Notes under the pieces: model-generated
Databases searched by the model: none
What the model saw: the letters and a program-made list of their open reading frames with translations, nothing else
What the model was told of the DNA's origin: nothing
Shown here: positions 54,301 through 62,778 of the stretch, in pieces
Layout of the letters: every line of letters starts with the position of its first letter
How positions within the stretch are numbered: position 1 is the stretch's first letter
Translations under genes and position numbers: made by a program
DNA from: Symbiodinium natans
Taxonomy: Eukaryota > Sar > Dinophyceae > Suessiales > Symbiodiniaceae
Assembly: GCA_905221605.1 (NCBI GenBank)
Contig: CAJNDS010002226.1
Location: 93,501 to 157,500, forward strand
Direction of reading: 5' to 3'
DNA: 64,000 bases

Positions 54301-56710
54301 CGAGGTGAAGCAATTCCTTCCGCGGTGGAAGGAGGCCATTGGAAAGGAGATGAAGGCTCTGCTGGATGCGGGAGCCTTGGTTCCCCTCACGGAGGAGGAG
54401 CATCGTCGTCTTGAGAGGGCGGGAGTGTTATCTATACTTCCGGCTAAAGGAGTCTTCACGGCAAAACCTCCAGACAATCCTGAGCTGCTTGATGATCCTG
54501 GAAGAGAGTTGGTGAAGGGGTCGCCTTCATTCTTCAAAAGAAAGGCTCGTCTTGTCATATGTGGCAACTTCGAGGGAAGGAGTCAGAAGGAAGACAGCTA
54601 TGCAGGGGGATGTCAAGGGGAGTCCTTGAGGGCGATGATTGTTCATGCCGCACACAAACGAGGTGGATCACGTCCTTGGAAGGCAGCAGGAACAGACATC
54701 AGGAATGCCTTCATCTTGGCCCCGATGGACGATGGCGAGGTGGTGCATTGCCTTTACCCTCCCAAGGTGTTCCAGGCGGCGGAAATACCGTTTGCGAAGT
54801 GCTTATTTCGGGTGGACCGAGCTCTTTATGGCTTTAGGCGCTCTCCGAAGCTGTGGAGTACCTTCCGGGACAACAGACTGAGGCGAGCTCGATTCAAGGT
54901 GGGAGAGCTGGATGCCTTCCTCAGACAGCACAGGGCGGATGAGAATGTTTGGAGTGTGGTGGTCATGACGCCTGGCCCAGATGGAACGATGCAGGAAGAA
55001 GTTCGGGCATTCGTCAACGTTTATGTTGACGACATCTTGTATCTGGGTGAGGAGGAGGTCGTTGCGGCTACTCATGGGTGGATCACACAAGAATGGAAGG
55101 CCTCGGATTTGACATGGGCATCCATGGAACAGCCAGTTCGTTTCCTGGGGCTAGAGATCTACGAGACGCTCAACGGCTTCAAGATCGGGCAGACTGGTTA
55201 CATATCTGAGGTACTTCGACACTATGATGTTCAGGGGCATGGTCACGGGACGCCATGTCCTCAGTCATGGCTGCTGGGGGAGGTGAACTTTGATGAGAAG
55301 CAGTACGACGAGCAGACCTTGAGGCGTGCTCAGAAAATCACTGGCGAACTTCTCTGGCTTTCAACAAAGGGCCGGCCAGACTTGATACACACAGTTGCCA
55401 CCATGAGCAGTCTGTGCGTGAGGGACCCTGAGACTGTGGAGCGCATCGGCATGAGAACCTTGGGCTACTTGAAGGCGACGGCCGATTGGTTCTTGTTCTA
55501 CGAGCCGACAACCCACAACCATGATGTGGAGGGTTACAGTGATGCCAGCTTCGCCCCCCAAGGGGGGCGGAGCATCGGTTGCTCGCTGGCTTGCTATCTG
55601 GGGTGCCCCATATCTTGGCGATGTGGGAGACAACCACTGGTTTCTCTGTCTGTTGCCGAGGCAGAGCTCATAGAGGCTGTCAATGCCATCCAGATGGTCT
55701 ATGGACTCTCATCTTTTACCTCCGAAATCAGGCCGGACCCTCCTCGCCTGGGACTTTACGTCGACAATCAGGCTGCTGTAGGACTGTGTTCCGAGGCAGC
55801 TGGAACTTGGAAAACTCGTCACCTACGAGTTCGTGCCTTTCATCTTCGTGAGGCGGTGCGTCTCAAGGAGATTACCCTTCGACATATCCCTGGTGTTTCT
55901 CAATTAGGAGACTTAGGTACAAAGGCCTTCTCGAAGCCAAGACTCCTGGAGCTTTGCCGTATGTGGGGATTGGGAACAACTTCGCCAAGAGAGCAGCAGC
56001 CGGGACCAGCAACAGGCAGCACTGCAGCAACGGCACACACTACAACACCGGGGGTGGTTGGGGTGATAGCTAGATTGGTGTTGCTTTTGGGTTGGTTGGT
56101 TCAGGGTACTCGTGGAGCCTCGACAAAGCGAAGTTCGAATGTTCCTGCTGAGGATGTTGGAGGGATACAAATCAGTGTTGCTTGGGAGTTTTATGCGCTG
56201 GTTTTTGTCAGCTTGGTGGCTGCGATTGGTGCATGGGAGGCGATCAAGTGGCTGTTCGAGTGGTACGCTCTGAAGAGGGATTGTTCAGTCTCGGAGGCAA
56301 GGAATGCTCGGCGGCTACGGCGACTGCAACAGGCTGTGCAGCAGGAGCTGGGTTCGTATGGTTTGGGACAGAATGGCCCTATGACACCTGAGCTAGCTCC
56401 AAGGCACAGCCCTGCATCCGCTCCAGAAGGGCGCGGTCCGGTTCCCTCGCTGGATAGGTCGGCCTCTTCTTGGGAAGAACCGCCACCTCCTGTACGTCAG
56501 ACGCGGCGAAGGACACGAGATGCCAACACTCAGACCCCTCGTGAAGCTTATGTGAAGTTTCGGGGCCCCTTCTTTGCATCTCAGCGGGGAGATCACGTCC
56601 ACCTTTACGGAGATTGTCAAGGCCTGAAGAGCGCCTACACGAACATCGATGCAAAGGGCATGTGTGCCTACTGCGACGGTCGAAAATCTCTGTATGAGCT
56701 GGTGGGCTGA
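47690..56710 (+). CDS. Copia polyprotein: Gag, protease, integrase, reverse transcriptase, RNase H
   Basis: Residues are counted from the ATG at 47690; the biological frame is entered near 47844. Ten EDRGVPHGDR repeats come first. Gag-like helices span about 398-660. A CCCH finger starts at Cys705 (C-x8-C-x5-C-x3-H) and a CCHC knuckle at Cys735 (C-x2-C-x4-H-x4-C). The aspartic protease has Asp912 in LLDSGASH. A possible oxygenase-like domain has HRD at 1381-1383 and HH at 1484-1485. Integrase has a His/Cys finger (H1678, H1683, C1690, C1693) and catalytic D1716, D1865 and E1901, with 35 residues between the last two. Reverse transcriptase starts near 2213, with D2336 in GTDIRNAF and YVDD at D2447-D2448. 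RNase H has D2618, E2657 or E2659, D2692 and D2741. The tail has hydrophobic segments (2788-2806, 2834-2856) and C2976, C2992, C2995. The stop is 3 bases before the 3' LTR. Confidence 0.95.
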   Translation: MVYLMEIGPTQHRKCFMRIVVYLMEIGPTQHRKCFMRIVVYLMEIGPLSQLQVLHEDRGVPHGDRASFATQVLHEDRGVPHGDRASFATQVLHEDRGVPHGDRASFATQVLHEDRGVPHGDRASFATQVLHEDRGVPHGDRASFAHALREDRGVPHGDRASSASHALREDRGVPHGDRAYPASHALREDRGVPHGDRASFAHAPREDRGVPHGDRAYPASHALPEDRGVPHGDRVFAATSVTSGVRGALREGRQPVPSMSRAHDGPRAQRGEAGARSRSAEGHGELGNRPRNVYARGYGAKRSASASPSPSGGRGVVGERLSGGDVCGVPPFDRAFRARLEPELGIRGDYEPLKRPEGVATLGAPCEAPPGLSPPVAPGSEQQPGDVAPAAPSSPSPMDIVLTGIGQLQQMLLKKGDGLDVDKASPNFPMLPDYTPESGAIDFQDWLYLVEQQVSAMAASAGEWWKQVMGSALEAYQEYQALSPIKRLGVKARLSEELQDGKYQKLAKKVAALLLAALPTGVRDELVAYRVQGTHQILFRLMAVYQPGGAQDRAQLLKQLEVSESPGTATDAVVALRRWYRLYQRALDLGVSLPDESVQVKSLGVLTKKVAETNQDFRFKVSLAKAELQIDTRPTSENVLKYFQHLLAECEQLGATGRKATPSQASEAPGPKLKGMQQQPSDAGNTTQRPKAKASPPPTNPTKPCSWFTTDDGCRNGKNCSFRHSWEGLQRAERCLLCGSTKHRARDCPTKKVSPTDKPAPKPRLAKQQAAAATPTTGAASSEGPSLSSGPSVPAGDATREQPSSLTPSTSNKIDTEQVAAMLSETNKMLKALTSTQAQGSGTGSASSAPSDPLGVIQRQLEDLRRLRMLVVLPERVGNEDFRVKMDVYERLLQTEPEAVEKDSEEKMALLDSGASHAFRVAVDDREVEQGKLVKVALANDDHVVLSQNAGGTLLSSPSTNPSGGGTILPMGQLVQLLGCTVRWSPTRLEVRHPIHGKLRVKVNHFCPELTEVSALQLIKELEEKRVGEFTKTLEDMERQLKEIELSGCGDRGWEQHLMDLVETGARTSFCGFIQKVPYLQGVTPEAFATIPEEFPVTNKEGWRLLKGMPWSRRKRRSMFLSNNWLVHLFSGDKRKKGLASSSEWKASLHRDDVLVEVDLNLSSHFDMLKKDGIFKLLLWGAARGKIKALFGGPPRRTFPFTGNETMLSSQHVREVQLVARAMILWSVASEGRRILWREGSLETPGPGVGWLLEHPRVESGKVPGLEQGDNKESDLEEQERLAKEWFDLGKFSHRECRMLLEEMNFKKNLRASSRGEQEGSVVLGAYAHGGNRGVTTEALQRPWLTKYLNMFMRWNVETQLHEDCSWSALLVMETNEVPRHRDVRNARDSNNYLIGLGDDDPGREVSSGLWLEGDLDGQNGLGDDDPGREVSSGLWLEGDLDGQKFGGGGRCVERSCPFSGFEQLKGCLVEISGRMTRFNPKQHHAYVGKDQTQKELLVAAYTPLGLDKLPDEKVGKLRCLGFPIRSTLEWDEGPALHGRDQVREAQEELESEDEEEANGRVPCYDLFGTTMWKTFARMYTMDEVKCDLENLGPTTLGTNLNLWSLEGEDGHGLKAGTRTSRWPTGMISSVCDALCAWPGFATREHALTSMVRRLGRRDGEEGEGKLAKFSLEEWRIHLRRDHLPYRKDCRECIQRATGKPHRRVAHPSAYVLSIDTAGPFRATGTDGARYLLVGCFRFPKIPETGDPEQSGVQPGDVDKPDDEGDWLPGMEGEDVVSEVPATEGAPVGVSEELGPDPAAIREEDDPKQEEIKALERMSEPFEFESAYLCRPLKTRKKAETLKALQEMYLSLRQRGLPVLRVHCDRAREFMNEGMDMWAAARDIIVTKTQGDDPSQNGAAERAVGFIKGRARTLLGQAKAYSKLGDAVVRSWWSRAASTICQQHAAQAFGRGNPSVAPFGSQMFIKRKRYGQGGTDFEDKWIQGSYLGPVETVSHGHVVRTVQGNVWYTTNVRRLPELPPYEDEGDDWHPERRVVGKTPPVVRVFRADEGGEDGNVFCMSRLVEPVSTTTDAVPDNETTEGWMESAGGEDAGDDMDESQWLVEDQEGEMDGRYWSRCVLDEEHNLRRCVPEDYQELFEGVNQATLEAERALEQRESQKVYKTYSVGDWFRLCRFVEDDDGKHGVEPVLENLEGPLQVVYTVQLDEVKQFLPRWKEAIGKEMKALLDAGALVPLTEEEHRRLERAGVLSILPAKGVFTAKPPDNPELLDDPGRELVKGSPSFFKRKARLVICGNFEGRSQKEDSYAGGCQGESLRAMIVHAAHKRGGSRPWKAAGTDIRNAFILAPMDDGEVVHCLYPPKVFQAAEIPFAKCLFRVDRALYGFRRSPKLWSTFRDNRLRRARFKVGELDAFLRQHRADENVWSVVVMTPGPDGTMQEEVRAFVNVYVDDILYLGEEEVVAATHGWITQEWKASDLTWASMEQPVRFLGLEIYETLNGFKIGQTGYISEVLRHYDVQGHGHGTPCPQSWLLGEVNFDEKQYDEQTLRRAQKITGELLWLSTKGRPDLIHTVATMSSLCVRDPETVERIGMRTLGYLKATADWFLFYEPTTHNHDVEGYSDASFAPQGGRSIGCSLACYLGCPISWRCGRQPLVSLSVAEAELIEAVNAIQMVYGLSSFTSEIRPDPPRLGLYVDNQAAVGLCSEAAGTWKTRHLRVRAFHLREAVRLKEITLRHIPGVSQLGDLGTKAFSKPRLLELCRMWGLGTTSPREQQPGPATGSTAATAHTTTPGVVGVIARLVLLLGWLVQGTRGASTKRSSNVPAEDVGGIQISVAWEFYALVFVSLVAAIGAWEAIKWLFEWYALKRDCSVSEARNARRLRRLQQAVQQELGSYGLGQNGPMTPELAPRHSPASAPEGRGPVPSLDRSASSWEEPPPPVRQTRRRTRDANTQTPREAYVKFRGPFFASQRGDHVHLYGDCQGLKSAYTNIDAKGMCAYCDGRKSLYELVG
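47842..47843 (+). other. Single extra C that breaks the polyprotein frame
   Basis: The third repeat copy reads CAACTCCAAG where the five following copies read CAACTCAAG. The extra base moves translation out of frame and gives a stop at 47854. All downstream domains are uninterrupted, so this is the only frame defect seen in about 10 kb. Confidence 0.85.
51875..52023 (+). repeat. 75-bp in-frame tandem duplication in the polyprotein
   Basis: The block at 51875-51949 is repeated at 51950-52023 without a visible change until its last base. It duplicates 25 residues (GLGDDDPGREVSSGLW and the following EGDLDGQ) just after the HRD motif. The perfect match indicates a very recent slippage event. Confidence 0.95.
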
Positions 56711-56713
56711 ATC

Positions 56714-57153
56714 TGTAAGGGAAGCCTCTGAGAAGGCTGAAGTGGAGAAGGGCACCATGCCTTTGTGTGCAGGATGTTCTGCATATGTAAGCATTGCTAC
56801 AGCACAGGTGTGCAGGACGTTCAGCATATGTGAGCATTGCTTCGGCACAGGCGAGAGCAGAGCTCCGCATATGTAAGCATTGCGACTGGATTTTGGCTCA
56901 AGCATGAAAAAGTGCGTGCCTGGATTGGGGTGTGAGGGTTTTGGGGGGTGTTTCCCGGGTGGTTCCTCTAGCTTAGGCTGGTCTAGCCTCTTCCGGACCC
57001 CCCCTAGCCCGGTGGTCCCCGTCCAGGGTTTTTTCCGTCTTGAGGGTTTGGTTGAAGCTGGGGCTTTCTGGGTGTAGTCCTGGTTTCCCTTAGATCCCTC
57101 TTTTCGATGGCCGCTCCTGCGCCCTCCGCCCCTGGTCCTCACGAGGACCAAGG
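56714..57153 (+). repeat. 3' LTR of the copia element
   Basis: 440 bp. From TAAGGG onward it matches the 5' LTR over 438 bp with one difference (A at 46718, G at 57135). Its start reads TGTAAGGG where the 5' LTR reads TGTTGGGATAAGGG, which is best explained by loss of the six bases TTGGGA. It carries a copy of the polyprotein start codon at 57107; that frame runs into a TAG in the flanking CTAGT after 16 codons. Confidence 0.94.
56890..56902 (+). promoter_or_regulatory. Spliced-leader-like motif in 3' LTR
   Basis: Identical copy of ATTTTGGCTCAAG in the 3' LTR, at the matching position 10,417 bp downstream. Its presence in both LTRs means it is inherited through reverse transcription, not a chance feature of one end. 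Confidence 0.8.
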
Positions 57154-57158
57154 CTAGT
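57154..57158. repeat. Target-site duplication, right copy (CTAGT)
   Basis: Second copy of the 5-bp duplication, immediately after the 3' LTR. Confidence 0.88.
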
Positions 57159-59668
57159 ATAGTGGCAGGCTTTCGCCTAGCTCCTAAATTTCAAGCCGTT
57201 AAAGACCCTAAGGGCACGCTAAACCCTCCCCCCGACACAGCTGCTACCGAATTCACCACTTGACAGGCGGCGCAAAGGCAGCCACATGCTCTAAATAGCG
57301 CGCCTGAAGCCTTTAGGGTTTAGGGTTTAGGGATTGGGACTTTAGGGTTTAGGGACTGGGCTCCCAGCGTTCCATGTCACCCGCCCTGAGTCGCAAGTCT
57401 CTTCATCTTCTTTCGGTTGCTGGGGTTTGGGCCTCGGGCGCACGTGTTTTACCAGGTATAGTAGCTAGGGCTGGTTCACTTAATGGGCGGCTGGTTCAGG
57501 GTGTGTAGGGAAGTGTGCTTTATGCTTGGGGGGTGGAGGGTTGTGTTGGGGTGCTGGGGTTCCAAGAAAGCCCAGCAGCCTAGAAAGTCAGAGGGAACTT
57601 TTCATGGGAGTTTCGCCGTGGGCTTGCAAGGGAACCTGCCCTGAATAACGTCATGAGGGACTCTGGGTTCAGGGTTCTTGGGGTTAAGGTTCGATTCGTC
57701 ATCCACGGCAGAGTGTATGTCCCCCTAAACAGTGAACACGACACCCTACACCCCACACCCTAGACTAACCCAAACCCCAAAACCCCAAACTCAAACAACG
57801 GATCAGAAACAAGCCTGAAGGTGGATGCTCTTCCTTGTAGGATTGGTGTACTAGTACCGCAACCAATGACCTCTTCAAAGACCCAACAGCGCTGCGTCAT
57901 ATTCCGTCATTTCCGGGCTGTTCCATCTTTTCCGCTTAATTTTGCTCGGGCATCGTATTCTTGGTCAGGGTCCTTTCTCTTCGGAGGCTGAAACCAACAG
58001 TGCATACTGTATGTGCTCCTGGGGGACTTGAGTTTCGTATTGCATCTCCCCAGCCATCGGCACCTGAAACTGCTTTGCGACAAGTGGATCGTGGGTCGAG
58101 CGCTCGTCCTTAGGAGCACAGCAAGCATCACAAGCAGCAGGTTCGTCTCCGTTTTTGTGAATAACATACCCCTATCTGGATCCTAGGTTCGAAGCTTGGG
58201 ATGCAGAGTTTCGCGCTTCGTTGATTCATCAAAGACCACATACCCTAAATCCTACCCTTTTTTAGAGTAGGGGCTTTGGTTGCAGGGCTTCTCAGGTTGA
58301 ACATCTCTTGGTTCCAGTGTAACATGATTCGGCGGATGGGGCCTACTCCAGGCCCCCAAAATCTAAACCACAAGTTCCCTAAACCCTCTCTAAGCCCTAG
58401 ACTCGAAACTGTGAATCGTAAACCCCCTAAACCCTTCACAAACCCTAAACTCTAGCACCCCAACTCCGTTAAGAGAAGGCCAAGGAACCCATGATCGGTC
58501 TCGCCGTCGGAGCCCCATGCTGGCCAAAGTGACCTGCATAGAGGCTTATAGGGTTTAGGGTTTAGGGTTTGGGGTTTGGGGTTTAGGGTTTGCCCTCCAA
58601 TGTAGTTCCTTTTTGGGGTCCAGGGGTTCGAGTAAACCACTCATTAGGAGCCTTTAGGTAGGGTTTTGGGTTAAGGGGCCTATGCTTAACAGACACGAGA
58701 CTGTGGTGATCACGGGCTTAGGGCTTCGGACAGAGGCCCTCAGTGCCGGATACCCTTAAAGCCGAAGACGACCTGGAACAGACAGAACCGATCGAAACGC
58801 CGGAGCCGCGAGAGCTCCGATACACCTTACCCCCTCCCCGCCTAGGGGGGTGTAGGGTGGTGTACGGCTCCGGGGTGTAAGTGCGTAGGGGCCCCAGGCC
58901 AGGAGAGTAGAGGTGCGCAACGCGCGAAAACGCCAGCGAAACGCAGCAACTATGTCCTAGTGGATCCACCGAAGAGTAACGAACCCAAACGAACTGAATC
59001 TTCCTGAAATTAGTCTCCCGTTTTTCCCCCAGAAAAGTAATAGACTTCATTCACGAAAAGGAGCCCCAATAGAGCGGGGTTCTGGGTTTAGGGTGGATGT
59101 GAGGGATTACGGCCCACACAACAAACTAAAGACCATTTCAAACTCAGCCTGAGGGAAAGGCTTCTTGGCATCCCTATGGGGCCCCATACTATCCTGAACC
59201 TCGAACCCTATAAACCTTAAGCCCCTCACAGGTCTCAGGCTTCAGGGTTCCAACTCAGAGTGTGCCTCCAGCCATGAGTGCTGGCAACCCTGGCCATGGC
59301 TGCGGTCAGCTGCACAGTTCAGTGCGTTTGAAGTTTGAAGGTTACCTGGAGTAACCCAGCAGGCAAAAGGATACCAAAGAGATGAGACAGCACGCATCCC
59401 TTGTTTTTGAAAGGGTGAAGAGGTTCCTCTAGAGGTCTCTAGGTAGGGAGCTTTGGGGGCCGCGGGGGGCTGCTCCCGCCGAGGGCGGGGTCTGAACTTC
59501 ATGATCTGAGTTTTGACTGAAGCCGCTGCCCCTAAACTCACTGGGGAAGCCCTCCATCCTCAAAAACACGATAGGTCCAAAAGATCTAAACACTTCGCTG
59601 AAACTCGAAACGGCGATGGGCCAGGGCGGAGAGGCAGCCTAGGACTTGCACTTCAAGGATTGATACAC

Positions 59669-59724
59669 GGTTTAGGGTTTAGGGTTTAGGGTTTAGGGTT
59701 TAGGGTTTAGGGTTTAGGGTTTAG
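59669..59724 (+). repeat. TTTAGGG array abutting a MITE-B copy
   Basis: Eight clean units that run directly into the GGGGCCCAGTAACCA end of the MITE. Confidence 0.95.
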
Positions 59725-59936
59725 GGGCCCAGTAACCATGTGTGGGTTTACGACAATAGGGGAGCCCTAAAATCAACCCCAAATAGTAGGATTCTGTTAT
59801 AATAGGGACCCCAATAAGGGCACCCCTATCTTTCCTAAACCCCAATATTGTGATAAGGGTACCCTCTCGGGGGTTGGTTACTGTAGAGGGGACCTGGAAC
59901 ACCAAAAAAGGCAAAGGAGTACCACTGGGCTACCTG
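59724..59936. mobile_element. MITE-B copy interrupted by a MITE-A copy
   Basis: The left part GGCCCAGTAACCA and right part ATTGTGATAAGGGTACCCTC are contiguous in the 21197 copy (CCCAGTAACCACATTATGATA). Here they are separated by a MITE-A. The right terminus GGAGTACCACTGGGCTACC is intact, while the left outermost bases are replaced by the TTTAGGG array. Confidence 0.88.
59737..59850. mobile_element. MITE-A copy nested in MITE-B
   Basis: Left CATGTGTGGGTTTACGACAAT, right CCCCTATCTTTCCTAAACCCC. The interior AGTAGGATTCTG and GGGACCCCAATAAGGG match the other inverted A copies. Confidence 0.85.
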
Positions 59937-59960
59937 GTTAGGGTCTAAGAGAAACTGGAA

Positions 59961-60051
59961 GGGTTTAGGGTTTAGGGTTTAGGGTTTAGGGTTTAGGGTT
60001 TAGGGTTTAGGGTTTAGGGTTTAGGGTTTAGGGTTTAGGGTTTAGGGTTTT
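59961..60051 (+). repeat. TTTAGGG array, about 13 copies
   Basis: Perfect units over about 90 bp, in the same orientation as the array at 59669. Confidence 0.96.
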
Positions 60052-60417
60052 GGGCAGGGCCCACCTCTCTCCTAGCTAGTTTTTGACAGTGTTGCAGCAG
60101 GCGCTTGTCAGATTCGCGTGGTGCGCGTCTTTGTTTAAGAGCCGACCACCTTCCTTTGGGAACCTCAGGGCAGGCGAGGAGAGTTTGTGCTTCGCTATCT
60201 CTTCTGCTTGGTGCCTTGTGGTGGGTCTGAAGGAATTTCCTATGGATCAAAGTGGGCTGAGACTTGCAGGGCCCTGGTCGGGGCTTTTAGGGTTCATACT
60301 TGCTGGTGGAGGCAGGGCGAGGGGGTGGGGAGAACAGAGTGGCCCTGCAAACGAGCCTGCAAGATTCCAACTCGGACTCGAAACCCCTGCGGCTTGAAAC
60401 CCCAGAACCCTGAAAAT

Positions 60418-60484
60418 ACCCTAAACCCTAAACATACCCTAAACCCTAAACCTTAAACCCTAAACCCTAAACCCTAAACCCTAA
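60418..60484 (-). repeat. CCCTAAA array
   Basis: About nine units with a CATA interruption. Confidence 0.93.
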
Positions 60485-60617
60485 GTGCAGTTGTACAGGA
60501 CGGTTCCTGGGTAAAAACCTAGTGGCCCGATGTGCACCTTCGAACTGCAGCATTTCAAGGGTTTTAGGATGTTCGGCAGAGCTCAGGGCCCCTAACCCTA
60601 TGGGATTTTACTCTCAG

Positions 60618-60681
60618 GTTTAGGGTTTAGGGTTTAGGGTTTGGGGTTTGGGGTTTGGGGTTTGGGGTTTGGGGTTTAGGG
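60618..60681 (+). repeat. TTTAGGG array with TTTGGGG core
   Basis: Three TTTAGGG units, five TTTGGGG units, then TTTAGGG again: a variant block embedded within the canonical repeat. Confidence 0.94.
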
Positions 60682-61521
60682 TGATTCGCTCTTAGGGTAA
60701 GCCTTGTTCTGCAAAACATGAAGGAAACTGACCCCAAGCGCACACCCCCGACCTGTAGCCTGAAGGGTCTGACTTTCCTCACACCTTGCGAGAGTGAGGC
60801 GACCTACGGGCTCGCCACATAGCGTTCCCTTCGAAACGCTTGTGAGGCCCTACCTGCATGGGGAAGTATACGCCCTACTAAGCCCTTAGAAAGGCCCCTT
60901 TTTGGGGGTTGCTTAGGGGGATTATAAGGCCCAATAGCCCATGCTGGTACAGCTTTCTAGGCGGGTGCGGGGCTCCTAAGTAAAGCGCCTCATTTGGGAC
61001 GGGAAGAAGGGGTTTTAGGGATTCGAGTTTAGGGTAAGTAGGGTCTGGTGATTTAGGGCTTGGGGGGAGTCGAGCCCCTCCCGCTGACAAGCTTGCTTTC
61101 AGAGGCGAGTTCGGAGGCCTAAGGAGGCTCAGGAGGGGCTTAGGGTGTCGGAGTAGGACGGGGGGTTAGAGATTCGTGGCTTTAGGGATTCAGGGGTACA
61201 GAGGTTCAAGCTTAGGGTTTAGGTTTTGGGGCTGGTTCGGCAGGGGAACCCTAACCCACGCGCGACGAGAGAGCCCCAGAATCTACCATCGCAGATTCTC
61301 ACTCCTTGTCGATGCAACACTCCTGCCCCAAGGTCAAGGGCTTCAGGCTTAATTAGGTGCTTCGAACGCCCTTCAGTATGTTTTGAAACATATTTGTTCT
61401 TACATGCATACAGCATCAACTCGTTTCATGACCGTTTCGGCCCCATCACAACTCAGGGGCGCGAATCCATCAACAGTACAGGGTCTTTCCCAAACGCTGC
61501 AACCATACACCCTGAAGCCTT

Positions 61522-61620
61522 AACCCTAAACCCTAAACCCTCACCCCTAAGCCCTAAACCCTAGACCCTAGACCCTAGACCCTAAACCCTAAACCCTAAA
61601 CCCTAAACCCTAAACCCTAC
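61522..61620 (-). repeat. CCCTAAA array with CCCTAGA block
   Basis: About 14 units. Three successive CCCTAGA variants sit in the middle. Confidence 0.92.
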
Positions 61621-61717
61621 CGCCTTGTAAGCCCTAAACCTCAACTCTCCTAAGCATCTCTGAGACAATTGGAGGGCTGCCGTCAACGTAAACTACAATT
61701 TCCACGAAACAAGATTG

Positions 61718-61837
61718 CTATTTAAGCAAGAAACCCCCCAAAAGAAAGACAATCTTCCCTGTATTCCCTCAGAAGCAAGAACATGCGTGTGCTCTTTTTT
61801 GCTTGAGGGGGGGGGGGCCTTCTTAAGCAAATAGTAG
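61718..61837. mobile_element. MITE-E copy
   Basis: Right end CCTTCTTAAGCAAATAGTAG; left end GCTATTTAAGCAAGAAACC is a diverged inverse. A G11 run lies just inside the right end. Confidence 0.65.
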
Positions 61838-62124
61838 ATAGAAGATGCCTCGTTTAGGGTTCAGTGTTCCGGGATCTTGTGCCTGCTGTCATAGGGGCCC
61901 TACCCTTAGTGGTGCTCCAAAACAGACGACATGAAGGTAAAACAGGCCAACGCTCTGAAGCCTTCCCCTCATAGGAGTACCCCTCATATACCCCCAACAA
62001 ATTAAACTATAACCCTTCTTATAGGACATTCTAAGACCCTAAACCCTAAACCCTAAACCCGTAAAAGCCCAAAACCCCTTAATTAAGGAACATGCAGTAA
62101 TTAATACTAAGGATCCCCATCTAG

Positions 62125-62231
62125 GCTGCCCAGTAACGAAGGCTTAAAAAGGGTGCCCTTTTTTGCTTAAAGTGGTTTATAAGGGAACCTAAACCCCCCA
62201 AAAAGGGAATCAGGGTACTACTGGGCATCCC
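62125..62231. mobile_element. MITE-B copy
   Basis: Left GCTGCCCAGTAACG, right GGGTACTACTGGGCA. The interior GGGTGCCCTTTTTTGCTTA and CAAAAAGGGAATCAGGG match 504-592. Confidence 0.82.
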
Positions 62232-62339
62232 AGCCACAGAGTTTAAGCTTCGAAGCTGCGTGACGACGAGCCAGCAGAGACCAGACTCCCGAGAGATCGT
62301 TGGGCTCTGGGTCTGATTTGTTTTTTTCAGGACTTGGGG

Positions 62340-62434
62340 ACCCTAAACCCTAAACCCTAAACCCTAAACCCTGAACCCTGAACCCTAAACCCTAAACCCT
62401 AAACCCTAAACCCTAAACCCTCAACCCTAAACCG
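62340..62434 (-). repeat. CCCTAAA array, about 13 copies
   Basis: Units are mostly perfect, with two adjacent CCCTGAA variants. Confidence 0.95.
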
Positions 62435-62778
62435 ATCTGATTCGAAGCACTCCGCACGACGCAGCACAAGTCTCCTGTTTTGCAGTAGATCCCCGAACCT
62501 AAATCCCAAAAAGTTTTGGCTGCCTTTATAGTGTACCATCCTGGACGAAACATTAGTTGTCTCTACATGTTCCTGCGGCAATATTCTACGCTCCCCTTAG
62601 GACCTTAATTAAAATTATATTCTTAACATCCTCTTGGGTTTTATATAAACAAAAATTTATTCCAAAAAAACCAAGGGGGATATAGAGTAAGAGGGCCATC
62701 GAAAAACTGGTCGGTCCTGGTCGGTGCTTCCCTGCTTCTTGTCCTCAGGAGAACACATGGGGAGGGGGTCTACCTTTT

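Larger units (their letters stand above)
46291..57153 (+). mobile_element. Ty1/copia-type LTR retrotransposon, nearly intact
   Basis: A complete element of about 10.86 kb. It has two LTRs, a 5-bp target duplication (CTAGT), a copia-type primer-binding site and one long coding region. The domain order protease, integrase, reverse transcriptase, RNase H defines Ty1/copia (Pseudoviridae); Ty3/gypsy elements have integrase last. The left LTR begins TGTTGGGATAAG, close to the TGTTGGAATA start common in copia LTRs. LTR divergence is one substitution plus one 6-bp gap, so insertion was recent. Defects visible: one extra base in the N-terminal repeat and a 75-bp tandem duplication. Composition is even and coding-like, without telomeric arrays, unlike both flanks. 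No convincing polypurine tract is seen just before the 3' LTR. Confidence 0.97.
57159..62434. other. Gene-free mosaic downstream of the retrotransposon
   Basis: No supported gene. Telomere-type groups: 57312-57358, 58550-58590, 59669-59724, 59961-60051, 60418-60484, 60618-60681, 61522-61620, 62038-62065 and 62340-62434. A nested MITE pair lies at 59724-59936, with MITE-E at 61718 and MITE-B at 62125. 57360-58540 and 58690-59660 are unique and give only short overlapping frames. Confidence 0.6.

Noticed and set aside
57880-58170. Minus-strand 86-codon frame as a small gene
   Set aside because: No recognised motif and no flanking signals. It lies in unique DNA where frames of this length are expected by chance.
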